Positions 44,177 through 52,333 of a stretch of 64,000 nucleotides of DNA are shown here, piece by piece. Position 1 is the first letter of the stretch. Each line of letters begins with the position of its first letter. A program made the translations under genes and the position numbers. Source of the stretch: JACCXM01 sp046328335 (GTDB lineage: Bacteria; Chloroflexota; Chloroflexia; Thermomicrobiales; UBA6265); contig JAXLWU010000001.1 of NCBI GenBank assembly GCA_046328335.1, forward strand, positions 248,001 to 312,000, written 5' to 3'. Under the pieces are notes generated by a model. That model was not told the DNA's origin. It did no database searches and saw only the letters and a program-made list of their open reading frames with translations.

Positions 44177-45759
44177 GGGTTGTATTCCTCTTCGCCAACC
44201 CCGGCCATCTCGCTCTTCGATCGTTCACCGGAGGCCACGGCGAGGATCTTGTCGAAGATCTCCGCCCCTAGTTCATCCAGGGTGATCCCATCGAGGACCT
44301 TGCCGGCGTTGATGTCCATATCCGGTTCCTGGTTGGCGTAGAGCGTGGAGTTGGTCGCGATCTTGATCGAGGGCGCCGGCTTGAAGCCAAAGGCCGAGCC
44401 GCGGCCGGTCGTGAAGACAACGATATTGCAGCCGCCCGCGACCTGGCCGGTGACGGAGACGGGATCGTACCCCGGGGTGTCCATGTGGACGAAGCCACGC
44501 TCGGTGACGCGTTCGCCATAGCCGGCGACCTGATTGAGCGGCGTGTTCCCGGCCTTGGCGATGGCGCCCAGCGACTTCTCGAAGATGGTCGTCAGGCCGC
44601 CGAGTTTGTTGCCCGGCGCCGGGTTGTTGTCGATCGAAGCGCCGAACATCGCCGTGTAGCGTTCCCACCAGTGGATACGGTCGATGAGATCCTGCGCCAC
44701 CTGCGGGTTCCTGGCGCGCCGGGTCAGCAGGTGCTCCCCGCCGTAGACCTCGGTCGTTTCGCCGAGAACCACCGTCCCGCCCTGGCGCACGATCTCATCG
44801 GCGGCGCGGCCAAGACCGGGATTGGCCGTGACGCCGGACCAGCCGTCCGAGCCGCCGCATTGCAACGCCACCATCAACTCACTCGCCGGCACCGGTTCGC
44901 GCTGGGCCTGGTTTGCCACCGGCAGGAGTTGCTTGACTGCCGCGATGCCCGCCTCGACGGTCTTCTGGAAGCCGCCGTCCTGCTGGATGGTCAGCACCGT
45001 CGGCTGGTGCCCGTTGCCCAAACCGGTCGATTCGATCAGGTCTGTCGGCTGGTTCACTTCGCAGCCGAGGCTGAGGATCACATAGCCGCCCACATTGGGG
45101 TGATCGACGATGCCGGCCATCGTCCGCTGCAGCACGCCGAGATCGGAGGAGCCATAGTGCGCGCCGCAGCCGCCCTTGGTGCCGAGCGCGATCACGCCAT
45201 CGACGTTTGGGTACTGCTTCATGATGTCGGAGTTGCGGAAGTATTCGGCCACGCGGCGGGTGGCCGAGGATGAGCAGTTGACCGAGGCGAGGATCGCGAC
45301 GTAATTGCGGGTGCCGACGCGGCCATCCTTGCGACGGAACCCCTTGAAGGTGCGGCGCTGCGCCTCGGGTACGAATTCGACCGGTTTGTATTCCGAACAC
45401 GGCGCATAGTCGAGTTCGAGCCCCCCTGCGCCGACCGCCAGATTCTGGCTGTGCACGTGATCGCCGGGGGCGATCTCCTGGGTGGCGAACCCGATGATCT
45501 GGCCGTAGCGGCGAACTTCATCACCCTGGGCCACAGCGCGCAGGGCGACCTTGTGCCCCGGCGGAATGAGCTGCCGCACCCGGACCTCGCCGTTCGCCGT
45601 GCGCAAGATGGTGCGCGGTAGCAGCGGTTGCTTCGCGATGGCGACGGCGTCCTGCGGATCGAGCAGGACCGCCACCTCGGCCAGATCGACTGGTTCCGCC
45701 GGCGCCGCTCCCGTTAGTGTCACACCCTGACCCGCTGCCCGCGGCGGCTGTGTCGTCAT
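44152..45759 (-). CDS. UxaA-family sugar-acid dehydratase, single-chain
   Basis: 535 residues with both halves of the family: an N-terminal SAF-type domain (about 28-105, ending GDHVHSQNLAV) and a C-terminal altronate/galactarate-type catalytic domain (KDGRVGTRNYVAILASVNCSSSA, GTKGGCGAHYG, LQCGGSDGWSGVTANP, DINAGKVLDG). Enzymes of this group remove water from altronate, galactarate or related acids using an iron centre. The exact acid is not decidable. ATG 45759 follows GGGGAGG by seven bases. A second, split member lies at 47430-48907. Confidence 0.88.
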   Translation of the reverse strand: MTTQPPRAAGQGVTLTGAAPAEPVDLAEVAVLLDPQDAVAIAKQPLLPRTILRTANGEVRVRQLIPPGHKVALRAVAQGDEVRRYGQIIGFATQEIAPGDHVHSQNLAVGAGGLELDYAPCSEYKPVEFVPEAQRRTFKGFRRKDGRVGTRNYVAILASVNCSSSATRRVAEYFRNSDIMKQYPNVDGVIALGTKGGCGAHYGSSDLGVLQRTMAGIVDHPNVGGYVILSLGCEVNQPTDLIESTGLGNGHQPTVLTIQQDGGFQKTVEAGIAAVKQLLPVANQAQREPVPASELMVALQCGGSDGWSGVTANPGLGRAADEIVRQGGTVVLGETTEVYGGEHLLTRRARNPQVAQDLIDRIHWWERYTAMFGASIDNNPAPGNKLGGLTTIFEKSLGAIAKAGNTPLNQVAGYGERVTERGFVHMDTPGYDPVSVTGQVAGGCNIVVFTTGRGSAFGFKPAPSIKIATNSTLYANQEPDMDINAGKVLDGITLDELGAEIFDKILAVASGERSKSEMAGVGEEEYNPWILGAML

Positions 45760-45998
45760 CTCAATACCTCCCCTGTCGAACATTGGGGGCCGCGGGCACG
45801 AATTGTGCGCGGGCCGCTCATACGCATCGTGTGGAGAAAGGATGACACGGAACGAATCTGACTGCGACCTGATGGGTACGTCTCAGGCGTTCTCGGGTCT
45901 GATACCCGGATGTCGCTGGGTTCGAGCGCAGCTTCGCCGATTAGATTGCGTGATCAGGAGCGGAGTAGCGCTCGTCGCAACGCAGGGAGGTTGCATCC

Positions 45999-46394
45999 AT
46001 GGACGATCGTCGGTTCGATGCCTGGACTCGTCGCCACTTCGCCCTGGCCTCCGGTGGGCTACTGGCCGCGCTCGCCGGACTGGGTTGGGGAGTCGAGGCC
46101 GGGGCCGGGCATCATCACCACAAGTCAGGAAAATGCAAGAAGAACGAAACCAAGTGCGGCAAGAAATGCGTGCAGGGTGAGTGTTGCCCGGGAACCGATT
46201 GCGGCGGCGGTGGATGCGCCTGCCAGCGCGCGACGAATGGCAAGGCCGTTTGTCTCGAGCGTCAACTCATCGCCTGCAACGGTATTTCGGAGTGTGACTC
46301 GAACGCTGACTGCGAAACGACTGAGCGCTGCATTCCGAGCAGTTGCCCGGGACCTCAGGTCAACGTCTGCGTGACGCGCTGCCTTCTCAATTAG
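45999..46394 (+). CDS. Small exported Cys-rich protein with FD-R/RR leader
   Basis: 131 residues; no named family. The leader MDDRRFD (1-7), Arg11-Arg12 and a hydrophobic stretch to about residue 36 fit a Tat-type signal. A His/Lys-rich stretch (HHHHKSGKCKKNETKCGKKC) is followed by three short Cys modules (CCPGTDCGGGGC, CDSNADCETTERC, CPGPQVNVCVTRC). The Lys-rich start of the Cys region echoes that of the protein at 17396. ATG 45999 has GGAGG eight bases upstream. It lies as a lone plus-strand gene between two minus-strand catabolic operons. Confidence 0.72.
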   Translation: MDDRRFDAWTRRHFALASGGLLAALAGLGWGVEAGAGHHHHKSGKCKKNETKCGKKCVQGECCPGTDCGGGGCACQRATNGKAVCLERQLIACNGISECDSNADCETTERCIPSSCPGPQVNVCVTRCLLN

Positions 46395-46434
46395 GGCGAC
46401 GCGCGGACGTGATGTCATGCAGACGAGGTCCATG

Positions 46435-46519
46435 GTGTCATCCCGACGCAGGAGGGACCGCGATGTTGGCCGTGAACACGACCGCTGCCGAGGTTCCTCG
46501 CTGCGGCTCGGAACGACAC
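46435..46519. repeat. Dispersed palindromic repeat, family A copy 8
   Basis: Left arm GTGTCATCCCGACGCAGG with AGGGACC; right arm GAGGTTCCTCGCTGCGGCTC with GGAACGACAC. Confidence 0.75.
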
Positions 46520-46556
46520 CTCTTTCGCACTCCCCCGTAGCGCAACGACCGGACAT

Positions 46557-46643
46557 CGCATCGTCCCGGCCACACGAGGGATCCCGGCACGGTCCTCGAT
46601 CGCGACTCACGCCGAGATACCTCGCGCTGGTTCGCTACGTCAC
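46557..46643. repeat. Degenerate family A repeat
   Basis: GCATCGTCCCGGCCACACGA with GGGATCCCGGC on the left and CGCCGAGATACCTCGCGC with GCTACGTCAC on the right; the arms are decayed relative to the neighbouring copy. Confidence 0.45.
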
Positions 46644-46736
46644 CACCGGTGGCAGCGCCTGATTCGGGGTGCCTCCGCCGCGATGGGCGATGTCACGCCC
46701 CGCCGCGCGCGCCGGACCTGCGTTCAGGACAATGCG

Positions 46737-47402
46737 TCAGAGCACGCGATACTTGGTCCAGACCTCGGAGAGGAGGAGTCCGGCGCGGAGATCGGCGCGG
46801 GCGCCATCCTCCTTGGCAACTTTGGCGAAGGCCCGCTCGACCACTTCCTCGGCCACCTCCTGCGGCACGATGGCGATGCCATCGATCTCGGCGAAGACGA
46901 TGTCGCCCGGCCGCACGACGACCCCGGCGACCGCCACCGGCCGGCCGTACTCGATCACCTTGCAGCGGCCGGAACTGTCGACCGGGCGCGCGCCCCGCGA
47001 GTAGATGGGGAACCCGAGTTCGAGGATCATGCGGGTGTCGCGGTGGCGGCCGTCGGTCAGCAGACCGCGTGCGCCGCGAGCCATGGCGGCGTTGGAGAAG
47101 AGTTCGCCCCAGACGGCGACATCATTTAGCCCGCCCGTGCCGCTGACGACCACATCCCCCGGCTGCAACGCGTCGATGACCGCGATCTGGTTGGTGTACG
47201 GTTGCCCCACAACCTCGTACTGGGGGCCGATCAGCGCGGTCGCTGCACGGCCAACCAACGGTCGCAGCGCGTTCGGCTGCACCGGAACGATGCCAGGTTG
47301 CAGCACCTGCTGCCGCAGGCCCAGTCCATCGAGAATATCGGAGATGACCGCCACGTACAGTTTGTCGGCCATCATTTCGAACAGCGCGTTATCCAGTGCC
47401 AC
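46737..47402 (-). CDS. RraA-like protein / HMG-aldolase family
   Basis: 221 residues. The block SNAAMARGARGLLTDGRHRDTRMILELGFPIYSRGARPVDSSGRCKVIEYGRPVAVAGVVVRPGDIVFAEIDGIAIVP matches the RraA/4-hydroxy-4-methyl-2-oxoglutarate aldolase fold, with the Arg and Asp (GRHRD) in substrate and metal positions. Such proteins split 4-hydroxy-2-oxo acids to pyruvate or decarboxylate oxaloacetate; others bind RNase E. Its place after a split dehydratase supports the catabolic role (inference). GTG 47402 starts 28 bases after the upstream gene ends. Confidence 0.82.
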   Translation of the reverse strand: MALDNALFEMMADKLYVAVISDILDGLGLRQQVLQPGIVPVQPNALRPLVGRAATALIGPQYEVVGQPYTNQIAVIDALQPGDVVVSGTGGLNDVAVWGELFSNAAMARGARGLLTDGRHRDTRMILELGFPIYSRGARPVDSSGRCKVIEYGRPVAVAGVVVRPGDIVFAEIDGIAIVPQEVAEEVVERAFAKVAKEDGARADLRAGLLLSEVWTKYRVL

Positions 47403-47429
47403 CGCTCTATCCCTCTGCCTCGCGTCAGG

Positions 47430-48590
47430 TCAGATGTGAAACTCGAAATGCCCCAGCTCCTCGGCGCGGGTGAGCCGCCCTGCCGCCGTTGACAGCATCG
47501 CGCGGTAGATCTCTTCGCCGACCTCGGCGATGCTGCGCTTCCCAGTGACGATCGTGCCGGCATTGATGTCCATATTGTCGGCCATGCGGGCGTAGGTCTC
47601 GGGGTTGCCGCAGACTTTCAGCACCGGCACCACGCCGCTGCCGGTGACCGTGCCGCGGCCAGTGGTGAAGACCACCAGGTGTGCGCCGCAGGCCGCCAGT
47701 TCGGTCACGCCATTGGGATCGCTGATCGTGCCGGCGCCGGTCCAGCCGCCGCGCTGCACATAGAAGGGCGCGAGCAGGTGGAGTCCCGGCGTCGCTGGCG
47801 TATCCCAGGCGCCGCCGTGGAGCACGCTCATGACCGGAGTGCTCCCCGCCTTGCAGACCGCGCCCAGCGACTTCTCCTCGATGGTGGTCAGCCCTCCGGC
47901 GATGTTGCCGGCGCTGATCGCCCGTTGGTCGGTGCGGTCGCCCCAATCGCGCGCGATGGCGATGGAGCGCAGAATCTCCGCCGCGACGTCTGGGGTCGCG
48001 GCGCGGTTGACCAGGATCTTCTCGCAACCGAGCAGTTCGTTCGTCTCTTCGAAGATCACCGTGCCGCCGGCCGCGATCAGCCGGTCGGCAGCGACTCCCA
48101 CCGCCGGATTCGCCGCAACGCCCGAGGTGGTATCGGAGCCGCCGCACTCGACGCCGACGATCAGTTGCTCGATTGGCAGTTCCGCCCGTTCCACCGGCAG
48201 GTCTTGCAGGCGGCGGACGATCTCCGCTCCCTGGGCTATCGCGTTGCGGGTGCCCCCGGCTTGCTGAATGGTCAGCAGTTCGACCGGCTTGCCGCTGGCG
48301 GCGATGCGATCCGCAATCGCGGCGGCAGGGGAACATTCGCAGCCAAGTGAGACGACGAGGGTGGCACCGATATTGGGGTGCTCGGCCAGACGCACCATCT
48401 TCGTCTGGGCCAGCGGCTCGCTCATGCAGTCGCGCCAACCGGCGACCACGGCATCCTCGACCTGGTAGGCGATGCGGCGCGAGACTTCTTCGGCGCAGAC
48501 GACGGTGAAGAGCACCAGCACCCGATTTCGGATGCCGATCCGGCCGTCTGCGCGGGCATAACCGAAGATCGCGGTTGGCTCACCGCTCAT
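47430..48590 (-). CDS. UxaA-type dehydratase, large (catalytic) subunit
   Basis: 386 residues corresponding to the C-terminal domain of altronate/galactarate dehydratases. Landmarks are ADGRIGIRNRVLVLFTVVCAEEVSRRI, SLGCECSPA, VGVECGGSDTTSGVAANPAVG and DINAGTIVTGKRSIAEVGEEIYRAML. Conserved cysteines in GCECS and ECGGSD fit the metal centre. The start overlaps the stop of the small subunit (ATGA), so the two make a split enzyme. The substrate is probably a hexonate, pentonate or sulfo-/hydroxy-acid; undetermined. Confidence 0.87.
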   Translation of the reverse strand: MSGEPTAIFGYARADGRIGIRNRVLVLFTVVCAEEVSRRIAYQVEDAVVAGWRDCMSEPLAQTKMVRLAEHPNIGATLVVSLGCECSPAAAIADRIAASGKPVELLTIQQAGGTRNAIAQGAEIVRRLQDLPVERAELPIEQLIVGVECGGSDTTSGVAANPAVGVAADRLIAAGGTVIFEETNELLGCEKILVNRAATPDVAAEILRSIAIARDWGDRTDQRAISAGNIAGGLTTIEEKSLGAVCKAGSTPVMSVLHGGAWDTPATPGLHLLAPFYVQRGGWTGAGTISDPNGVTELAACGAHLVVFTTGRGTVTGSGVVPVLKVCGNPETYARMADNMDINAGTIVTGKRSIAEVGEEIYRAMLSTAAGRLTRAEELGHFEFHI

Positions 48591-48907
48591 GATTCCGCTC
48601 CCGCCGTCGCCGCGCTCTGATCCCGGCTGAGGCTGATCACATTGTGGACGTGGACATGCTCCCCGGGGGCGATATCCGCCGTGGCGCGGCCTATCGGGTA
48701 GCCGTGCTTGACGATCAGATCGCCGTGTCGGATCGCGCCGAGGGCCGCCTTGTGACCGAGACCGATCGCCGATCGCAGCGGCAGTTCATCACGGCGGCCA
48801 TCGACCCCCAGCACGGTAACGACGCCCGGTTGCAGCGGCTTCAAGGCGGTGGCGACGGTGTCATCCTTGTGGAGGGCGATCAGATCAGGACCCGCGTTGT
48901 CGCTCAT
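48587..48907 (-). CDS. UxaA-type dehydratase, small (SAF) subunit
   Basis: 106 residues, a lone SAF domain equivalent to the N-terminal domain of UxaA: ALHKDDTVATALKPLQPG, LGHKAALGAIRHGDLIVKHGYPIGRATADIAPGEHVHVHNVISL. ATG 48907 follows GAGGAGGG; the open frame extends seven codons upstream. It is coupled to the large subunit by ATGA. Confidence 0.87.
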   Translation of the reverse strand: MSDNAGPDLIALHKDDTVATALKPLQPGVVTVLGVDGRRDELPLRSAIGLGHKAALGAIRHGDLIVKHGYPIGRATADIAPGEHVHVHNVISLSRDQSAATAGAES

Positions 48908-48921
48908 GAGGCCCTCCTCAT

Positions 48922-49011
48922 GTGTCATCCTGAGCCCTCAGGCGAAGGATCTCGGTGCTCCAATGACGTTGGCCCCGTTCTGCCGAGATGCTTCGTTCTT
49001 CAACATGACAC
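48922..49011. repeat. Dispersed palindromic repeat, family A copy 10
   Basis: GTGTCATCCTGAGCCCTCAG with GAAGGATCTCGG on the left and CCGAGATGCTTCGTTCTTCA with ACATGACAC on the right. It separates rbsD from the split dehydratase genes. Confidence 0.75.
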
Positions 49012-49030
49012 GATATGATGGGCCGCGTGC

Positions 49031-49417
49031 TCATCCCGACACCACGATCAGGTTGGCGTACGGCACGGTGTCCCCGGTACGCACCGTGGCACGGGCGCCC
49101 TGCGCGAGCCGCTTGAGTTCCAGGTGACTCACCTGCTCGAGAGGGATATCGCCCAGTAATTTGGTCAACTCGCGCACCCGCCCCGGGCTGATCTCCGCCA
49201 TTTCGTACGTGATGATCACGCGATCGATAGACCAGTCAGCGTGCACCAGGCCCAGCACATCGAGCACGGTCGGGATACCGTCGGTCAGGGCCAGATCGAT
49301 CCGCTCCGGTCCGGCCGGGACCGGGAAGCCGCGGTCGCAGATGGTGAAGTAGTCAGTGTGGCCGGTGCTCGCCAGCAGGTGGTTGAGCCCGGGATGGAGG
49401 ATGCCGCCGCGCTTCAT
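49031..49417 (-). CDS. rbsD: RbsD/FucU-family sugar mutarotase
   Basis: 128 residues. MKRGGILHPGLNHLLASTGHTDYFTICDRGFPVPAG is the family start, with His20 of GHTD as the catalytic base, and the C-terminus TGDTVPYANLIVVSG is equally typical. It interconverts pyranose forms of ribose (RbsD) or a related sugar. ATG 49417 overlaps the stop of the upstream small gene, and GGGGAG lies eight bases before it. The sugar specificity of this locus is unknown. Confidence 0.9.
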   Translation of the reverse strand: MKRGGILHPGLNHLLASTGHTDYFTICDRGFPVPAGPERIDLALTDGIPTVLDVLGLVHADWSIDRVIITYEMAEISPGRVRELTKLLGDIPLEQVSHLELKRLAQGARATVRTGDTVPYANLIVVSG

Positions 49418-49665
49418 GACGGACGCTCCCCACCTGGCGACGCGTCCGGATCGAGCCCGAGCGAGCGGTAGTAGTGGACGCGCTGCTCCGTCGTCGCCCG
49501 CTCGCGCAGCGATGGCGCGGGCCGTTTCAGGTAGAGCCGCTGCTCGCCCGCGTTGCCGCCGACCGCGACCAGTTCCCAGCCATCTTGCCCCAGCGCGGTC
49601 AGCCGATCGCGCTCGGTCTCCGGGATCGTCAGGTATTCCCATGCGCCGGGGTGCGCTTCACCCAT
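49414..49665 (-). CDS. DUF4177-like small protein in the sugar operon
   Basis: 83 residues. AWEYLTIPETERDRLTALGQDGWELVAVGGNAGEQRLYLKRP resembles the WEY...GWELV pattern of DUF4177; the remaining 40 residues are charged. It is coupled to rbsD by overlapping stop and start (TCATGA region) and lies 15 bases after the permease gene. Function unknown. Confidence 0.7.
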   Translation of the reverse strand: MGEAHPGAWEYLTIPETERDRLTALGQDGWELVAVGGNAGEQRLYLKRPAPSLRERATTEQRVHYYRSLGLDPDASPGGERPS

Positions 49666-49680
49666 TGCTGTCGTGCCTTC

Positions 49681-50685
49681 TCATGTCCGCCCCTGTCGCA
49701 ACCGATCGATCAACACGGCGAGAATGATGACCGCGCCGATGACGATCTGCTGCCAGAACGCGGAAATATGGAGCAGATTGAGCCCGTTGCGGATCACCGC
49801 CATCAGGACCGCGCCGATCAGCGTGCCGACCACCGTGCCGACCCCGCCGAAGAGGGAGGTGCCGCCGATGACGACCGCCGCGATGGCATTCAGTTCCTCC
49901 CCGGTGGCGACCGTGGGCTGCGTCGAATTGAGCCGCGAACTCCACATCACCCCGGCGATGCCCGCGGCAAGCCCCATCAGGGTGTAGACCGCCAGTTTGT
50001 AGCGGTCGATGTGGACCCCGGAGAAGCGGGTGGCCTGCTCGTTGCCGCCGATGGCATAGGTGTAGAGCCCGAGCCGGGTGTAGCGCAGGATGAGAAATGC
50101 CGCGGCGAAGACGATCAGGGTGATGATCACCGGCGAGGGAATGCCGGCGAACTCCCGCGTGCCCCAGAGATCGAAGTCCGGCACCTTGCTGGTGAGGTCG
50201 AAGATCGGCTTGCCGTTGGTCAGTTCCAGCGCCAGACCCCGGAAAATCTGCATTGTTCCCAGGGTGACGATGAAGGGCGGAATCGCGCCGAGGGTGACGA
50301 TCAAGCCGTTTGCCAGACCGCACAACGCGCCGGCGGCGACCATCACGATGACCGCCGGCCACATGCTCCAGCCGTGGTCGTACATCAGGATGCCGCCGAC
50401 CACCGAACTGAGGGCGACGATCGAGCCGACGGAAAGATCGACGCCACCGGTGAGAATGACGAAGGTCATGCCGGTGCCGAGAATCGCCACCAGCGATGCC
50501 TGCCGGGCGATGTTCAGCCAGTTGTTGGGGGTCATGAAGACTGGCTCCAGCCCCCAGATGATCAGGCTGAGCACAATCAGGCTGAGCAGTGGCCCGAAGG
50601 TCTGCCAGAGCGTCGCCACCGTCAGGCGGCGAGCCGGTGCGGCGGCTTCGACCGCGGCGGGGCTGGCCAGTTCACTGCTGCTCAC
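49681..50685 (-). CDS. rbsC: Sugar ABC transporter permease (RbsC-like)
   Basis: 334 residues, about ten hydrophobic helices. Family motifs include GGVDLSVGSIVALSSVVGG, NGLIVTLGAIPPFIVTLGTMQIFRGLAL and IGGNEQATRFSGVHIDRYKLAVYTLMGLAAGIAGVMWSSRL. It would form the homodimeric pore for the ATPase encoded just upstream; its start overlaps that gene's stop (ATGA). Substrate cannot be fixed; ribose/xylose-type by family. Confidence 0.9.
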   Translation of the reverse strand: MSSSELASPAAVEAAAPARRLTVATLWQTFGPLLSLIVLSLIIWGLEPVFMTPNNWLNIARQASLVAILGTGMTFVILTGGVDLSVGSIVALSSVVGGILMYDHGWSMWPAVIVMVAAGALCGLANGLIVTLGAIPPFIVTLGTMQIFRGLALELTNGKPIFDLTSKVPDFDLWGTREFAGIPSPVIITLIVFAAAFLILRYTRLGLYTYAIGGNEQATRFSGVHIDRYKLAVYTLMGLAAGIAGVMWSSRLNSTQPTVATGEELNAIAAVVIGGTSLFGGVGTVVGTLIGAVLMAVIRNGLNLLHISAFWQQIVIGAVIILAVLIDRLRQGRT

Positions 50686-52253
50686 GCCGCTGCCCCCTCT
50701 GCGTCGGCGCCTGCGGCGAAGGTCATGATCCCCTCCGGGGTCGCCTCGGCGCGGTCGAATTCGGCCACGATGCGCCCCTCCCGCAAGACCAGGATGCGGT
50801 CACTCATCCCCAGCACCTCCGGCAACTCGGACGAAATCATGATCACCGCGGCGCCGCGAGCAAGCAGGTCGTTGACCAGTCGGTAGACCTCCACTTTCGC
50901 CCCGACATCGATCCCACGCGTCGGCTCATCGAAAATGAAGATGTCGGCATCGGTGAGCAGCCACTTCGCGAGGACGACCTTCTGCTGGTTCCCGCCCGAA
51001 AGGAGGAGCGTTTTCTGCCGCGCCGAAGGCGTCTTGATGCGTAGCGCCTGGATGAACTGGTTCGCTTTCGTCAGTCGCGCCGCTGGCGGCGCCAGTCCGG
51101 CCGGGGCGCCCAGTTTCTCCGGCGCCGCCAGGACGACGTTGTCCGCGACCGACAGGACAAGCACGAGCCCCTGCTGCTTGCGGTCCTCCGGGAGCAGCGC
51201 GATACGGTGGGCGATGGCGTTCGCCGGATGGCTGACGCGAACCGGTTCGCCATGAATCTCGATTTCACCGCCATCGATCGGGTCGATGCCGAAGATCGCC
51301 CGCGCCAGTTCCGAGCGCCCCGCCCCGACCAGCCCGGCGAGTCCGAGAATCTCGCCTCGCCGCACTTCGAACGAGATGTCCTCCAGCACGCCGGCACGGC
51401 GTAGTCCGGAGACCTTCAGGGCGACGGCGCCCGGATTGAACGCTTCCTTCGGATACTGCTGTGTCAGTTCCCGCCCGACCATCAGGCGGATCATCTCCGG
51501 AATCGGCAGATCGCGCATGGGGCGCGTGGCGACCACCTTGCCGTCGCGGAGCACCGTCGCCCGATCCCCGGCCCGGGTGGCGTCTTCCAGATGATGCGAG
51601 ATGAGCACGATCGCCGTGTCCTGCGCCTTCAGGCGATCGACGATGCGAAAGAGGGTCTCCGCTTCCTCCGCGGTGATCGCCGCCGTCGGTTCATCGAGTA
51701 TCAGCACGCGGGCCCGCGCCGAGAGCGCCTTGGCGATCTCGACCATCTGCTGCATCGCCACCCCGAGTTTCATCACCGGGGTTCTGGCATCGAGCGGCAG
51801 GCCCAGCGAGGCGAGCAGATCGTTCGCCTCCCGGTAGACGGCGGGCCAGTCGATGATCCCGCCGGGGCCACGCAGCGGTTCGCGGCCGAGCGCGATGTTG
51901 CGCGCCACATCGAGATGCGGCACCAGGTTGAGTTCCTGGTGGACCGTGCTGATGCCGAGGTCCTGCGCCGCGCGCGGATTGCGCAGCGTGACTGGCTGAC
52001 CCTCGAAGAGGATCGAACCCGCATCCGGCTGATAGATGCCGGAGAGAATCTTGACCAGGGTCGACTTGCCGGCGCCGTTCTCCCCAACCAGGACATGCAC
52101 CTCGCCGGGAACGAGTGCGAAACTGACGTCATCGAGCGCGACGACCCCCGGAAATCGCTTGGAAATACCGCGCAGTTCGAGAATCGGCGCGGTCGCCGCG
52201 ATACCGGGTTCCTGCCCTTCTGAAGTCGGCGAAACAGTGGCCAACCGGAGCAT
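50682..52253 (-). CDS. rbsA: Sugar ABC transporter ATPase, two domains (RbsA-like)
   Basis: 523 residues with two ABC cassettes. The first has Walker A GENGAGKST and Walker B RVLILDEPTAAI; the second has GLVGAGRSELAR (degenerate Walker A, as usual for RbsA/MglA), LSGGNQQKVVLAKWL and IFIFDEPTRGIDVG. ATG 52253 touches AGGAGG directly with no spacer, whereas TTG 52244, three codons in, lies nine bases after it and is probably the true start (MATVSPTSEG). Confidence 0.93.
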   Translation of the reverse strand: MLRLATVSPTSEGQEPGIAATAPILELRGISKRFPGVVALDDVSFALVPGEVHVLVGENGAGKSTLVKILSGIYQPDAGSILFEGQPVTLRNPRAAQDLGISTVHQELNLVPHLDVARNIALGREPLRGPGGIIDWPAVYREANDLLASLGLPLDARTPVMKLGVAMQQMVEIAKALSARARVLILDEPTAAITAEEAETLFRIVDRLKAQDTAIVLISHHLEDATRAGDRATVLRDGKVVATRPMRDLPIPEMIRLMVGRELTQQYPKEAFNPGAVALKVSGLRRAGVLEDISFEVRRGEILGLAGLVGAGRSELARAIFGIDPIDGGEIEIHGEPVRVSHPANAIAHRIALLPEDRKQQGLVLVLSVADNVVLAAPEKLGAPAGLAPPAARLTKANQFIQALRIKTPSARQKTLLLSGGNQQKVVLAKWLLTDADIFIFDEPTRGIDVGAKVEVYRLVNDLLARGAAVIMISSELPEVLGMSDRILVLREGRIVAEFDRAEATPEGIMTFAAGADAEGAAA

Positions 52254-52285
52254 CCTCCTGCCGCTGAGGTAGCGCGGAGAGAAAC

Positions 52286-52315
52286 CCGCCGCCCAGTCGG
52301 AAGACTGGGCGGCGG
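52286..52315 (-). terminator. Attenuator-type hairpin between rbsB and rbsA
   Basis: CCGCCGCCCAGTC pairs perfectly with GACTGGGCGGCGG around a four-base loop; in the direction of transcription it is followed by GTTTCTC. It lies 18 bases after the binding-protein gene, so part of the transcripts should end here, giving more binding protein than ATPase. Confidence 0.75.
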
Positions 52316-52333
52316 ACGGGTGCGAAGCGGCGA

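Larger units (their letters stand above)
46395..46736. other. Repeat-filled intergenic region
   Basis: These 342 bases hold two tandem family A elements and no gene. Small frames over the region are translations of the repeats. Confidence 0.6.

Noticed and set aside
45781..45830. A palindrome (GGGCACGAATTGTGC region) upstream of the single-chain dehydratase as an operator
   Set aside because: The arms match only partly and no regulator gene is nearby, so it was not listed as a feature.
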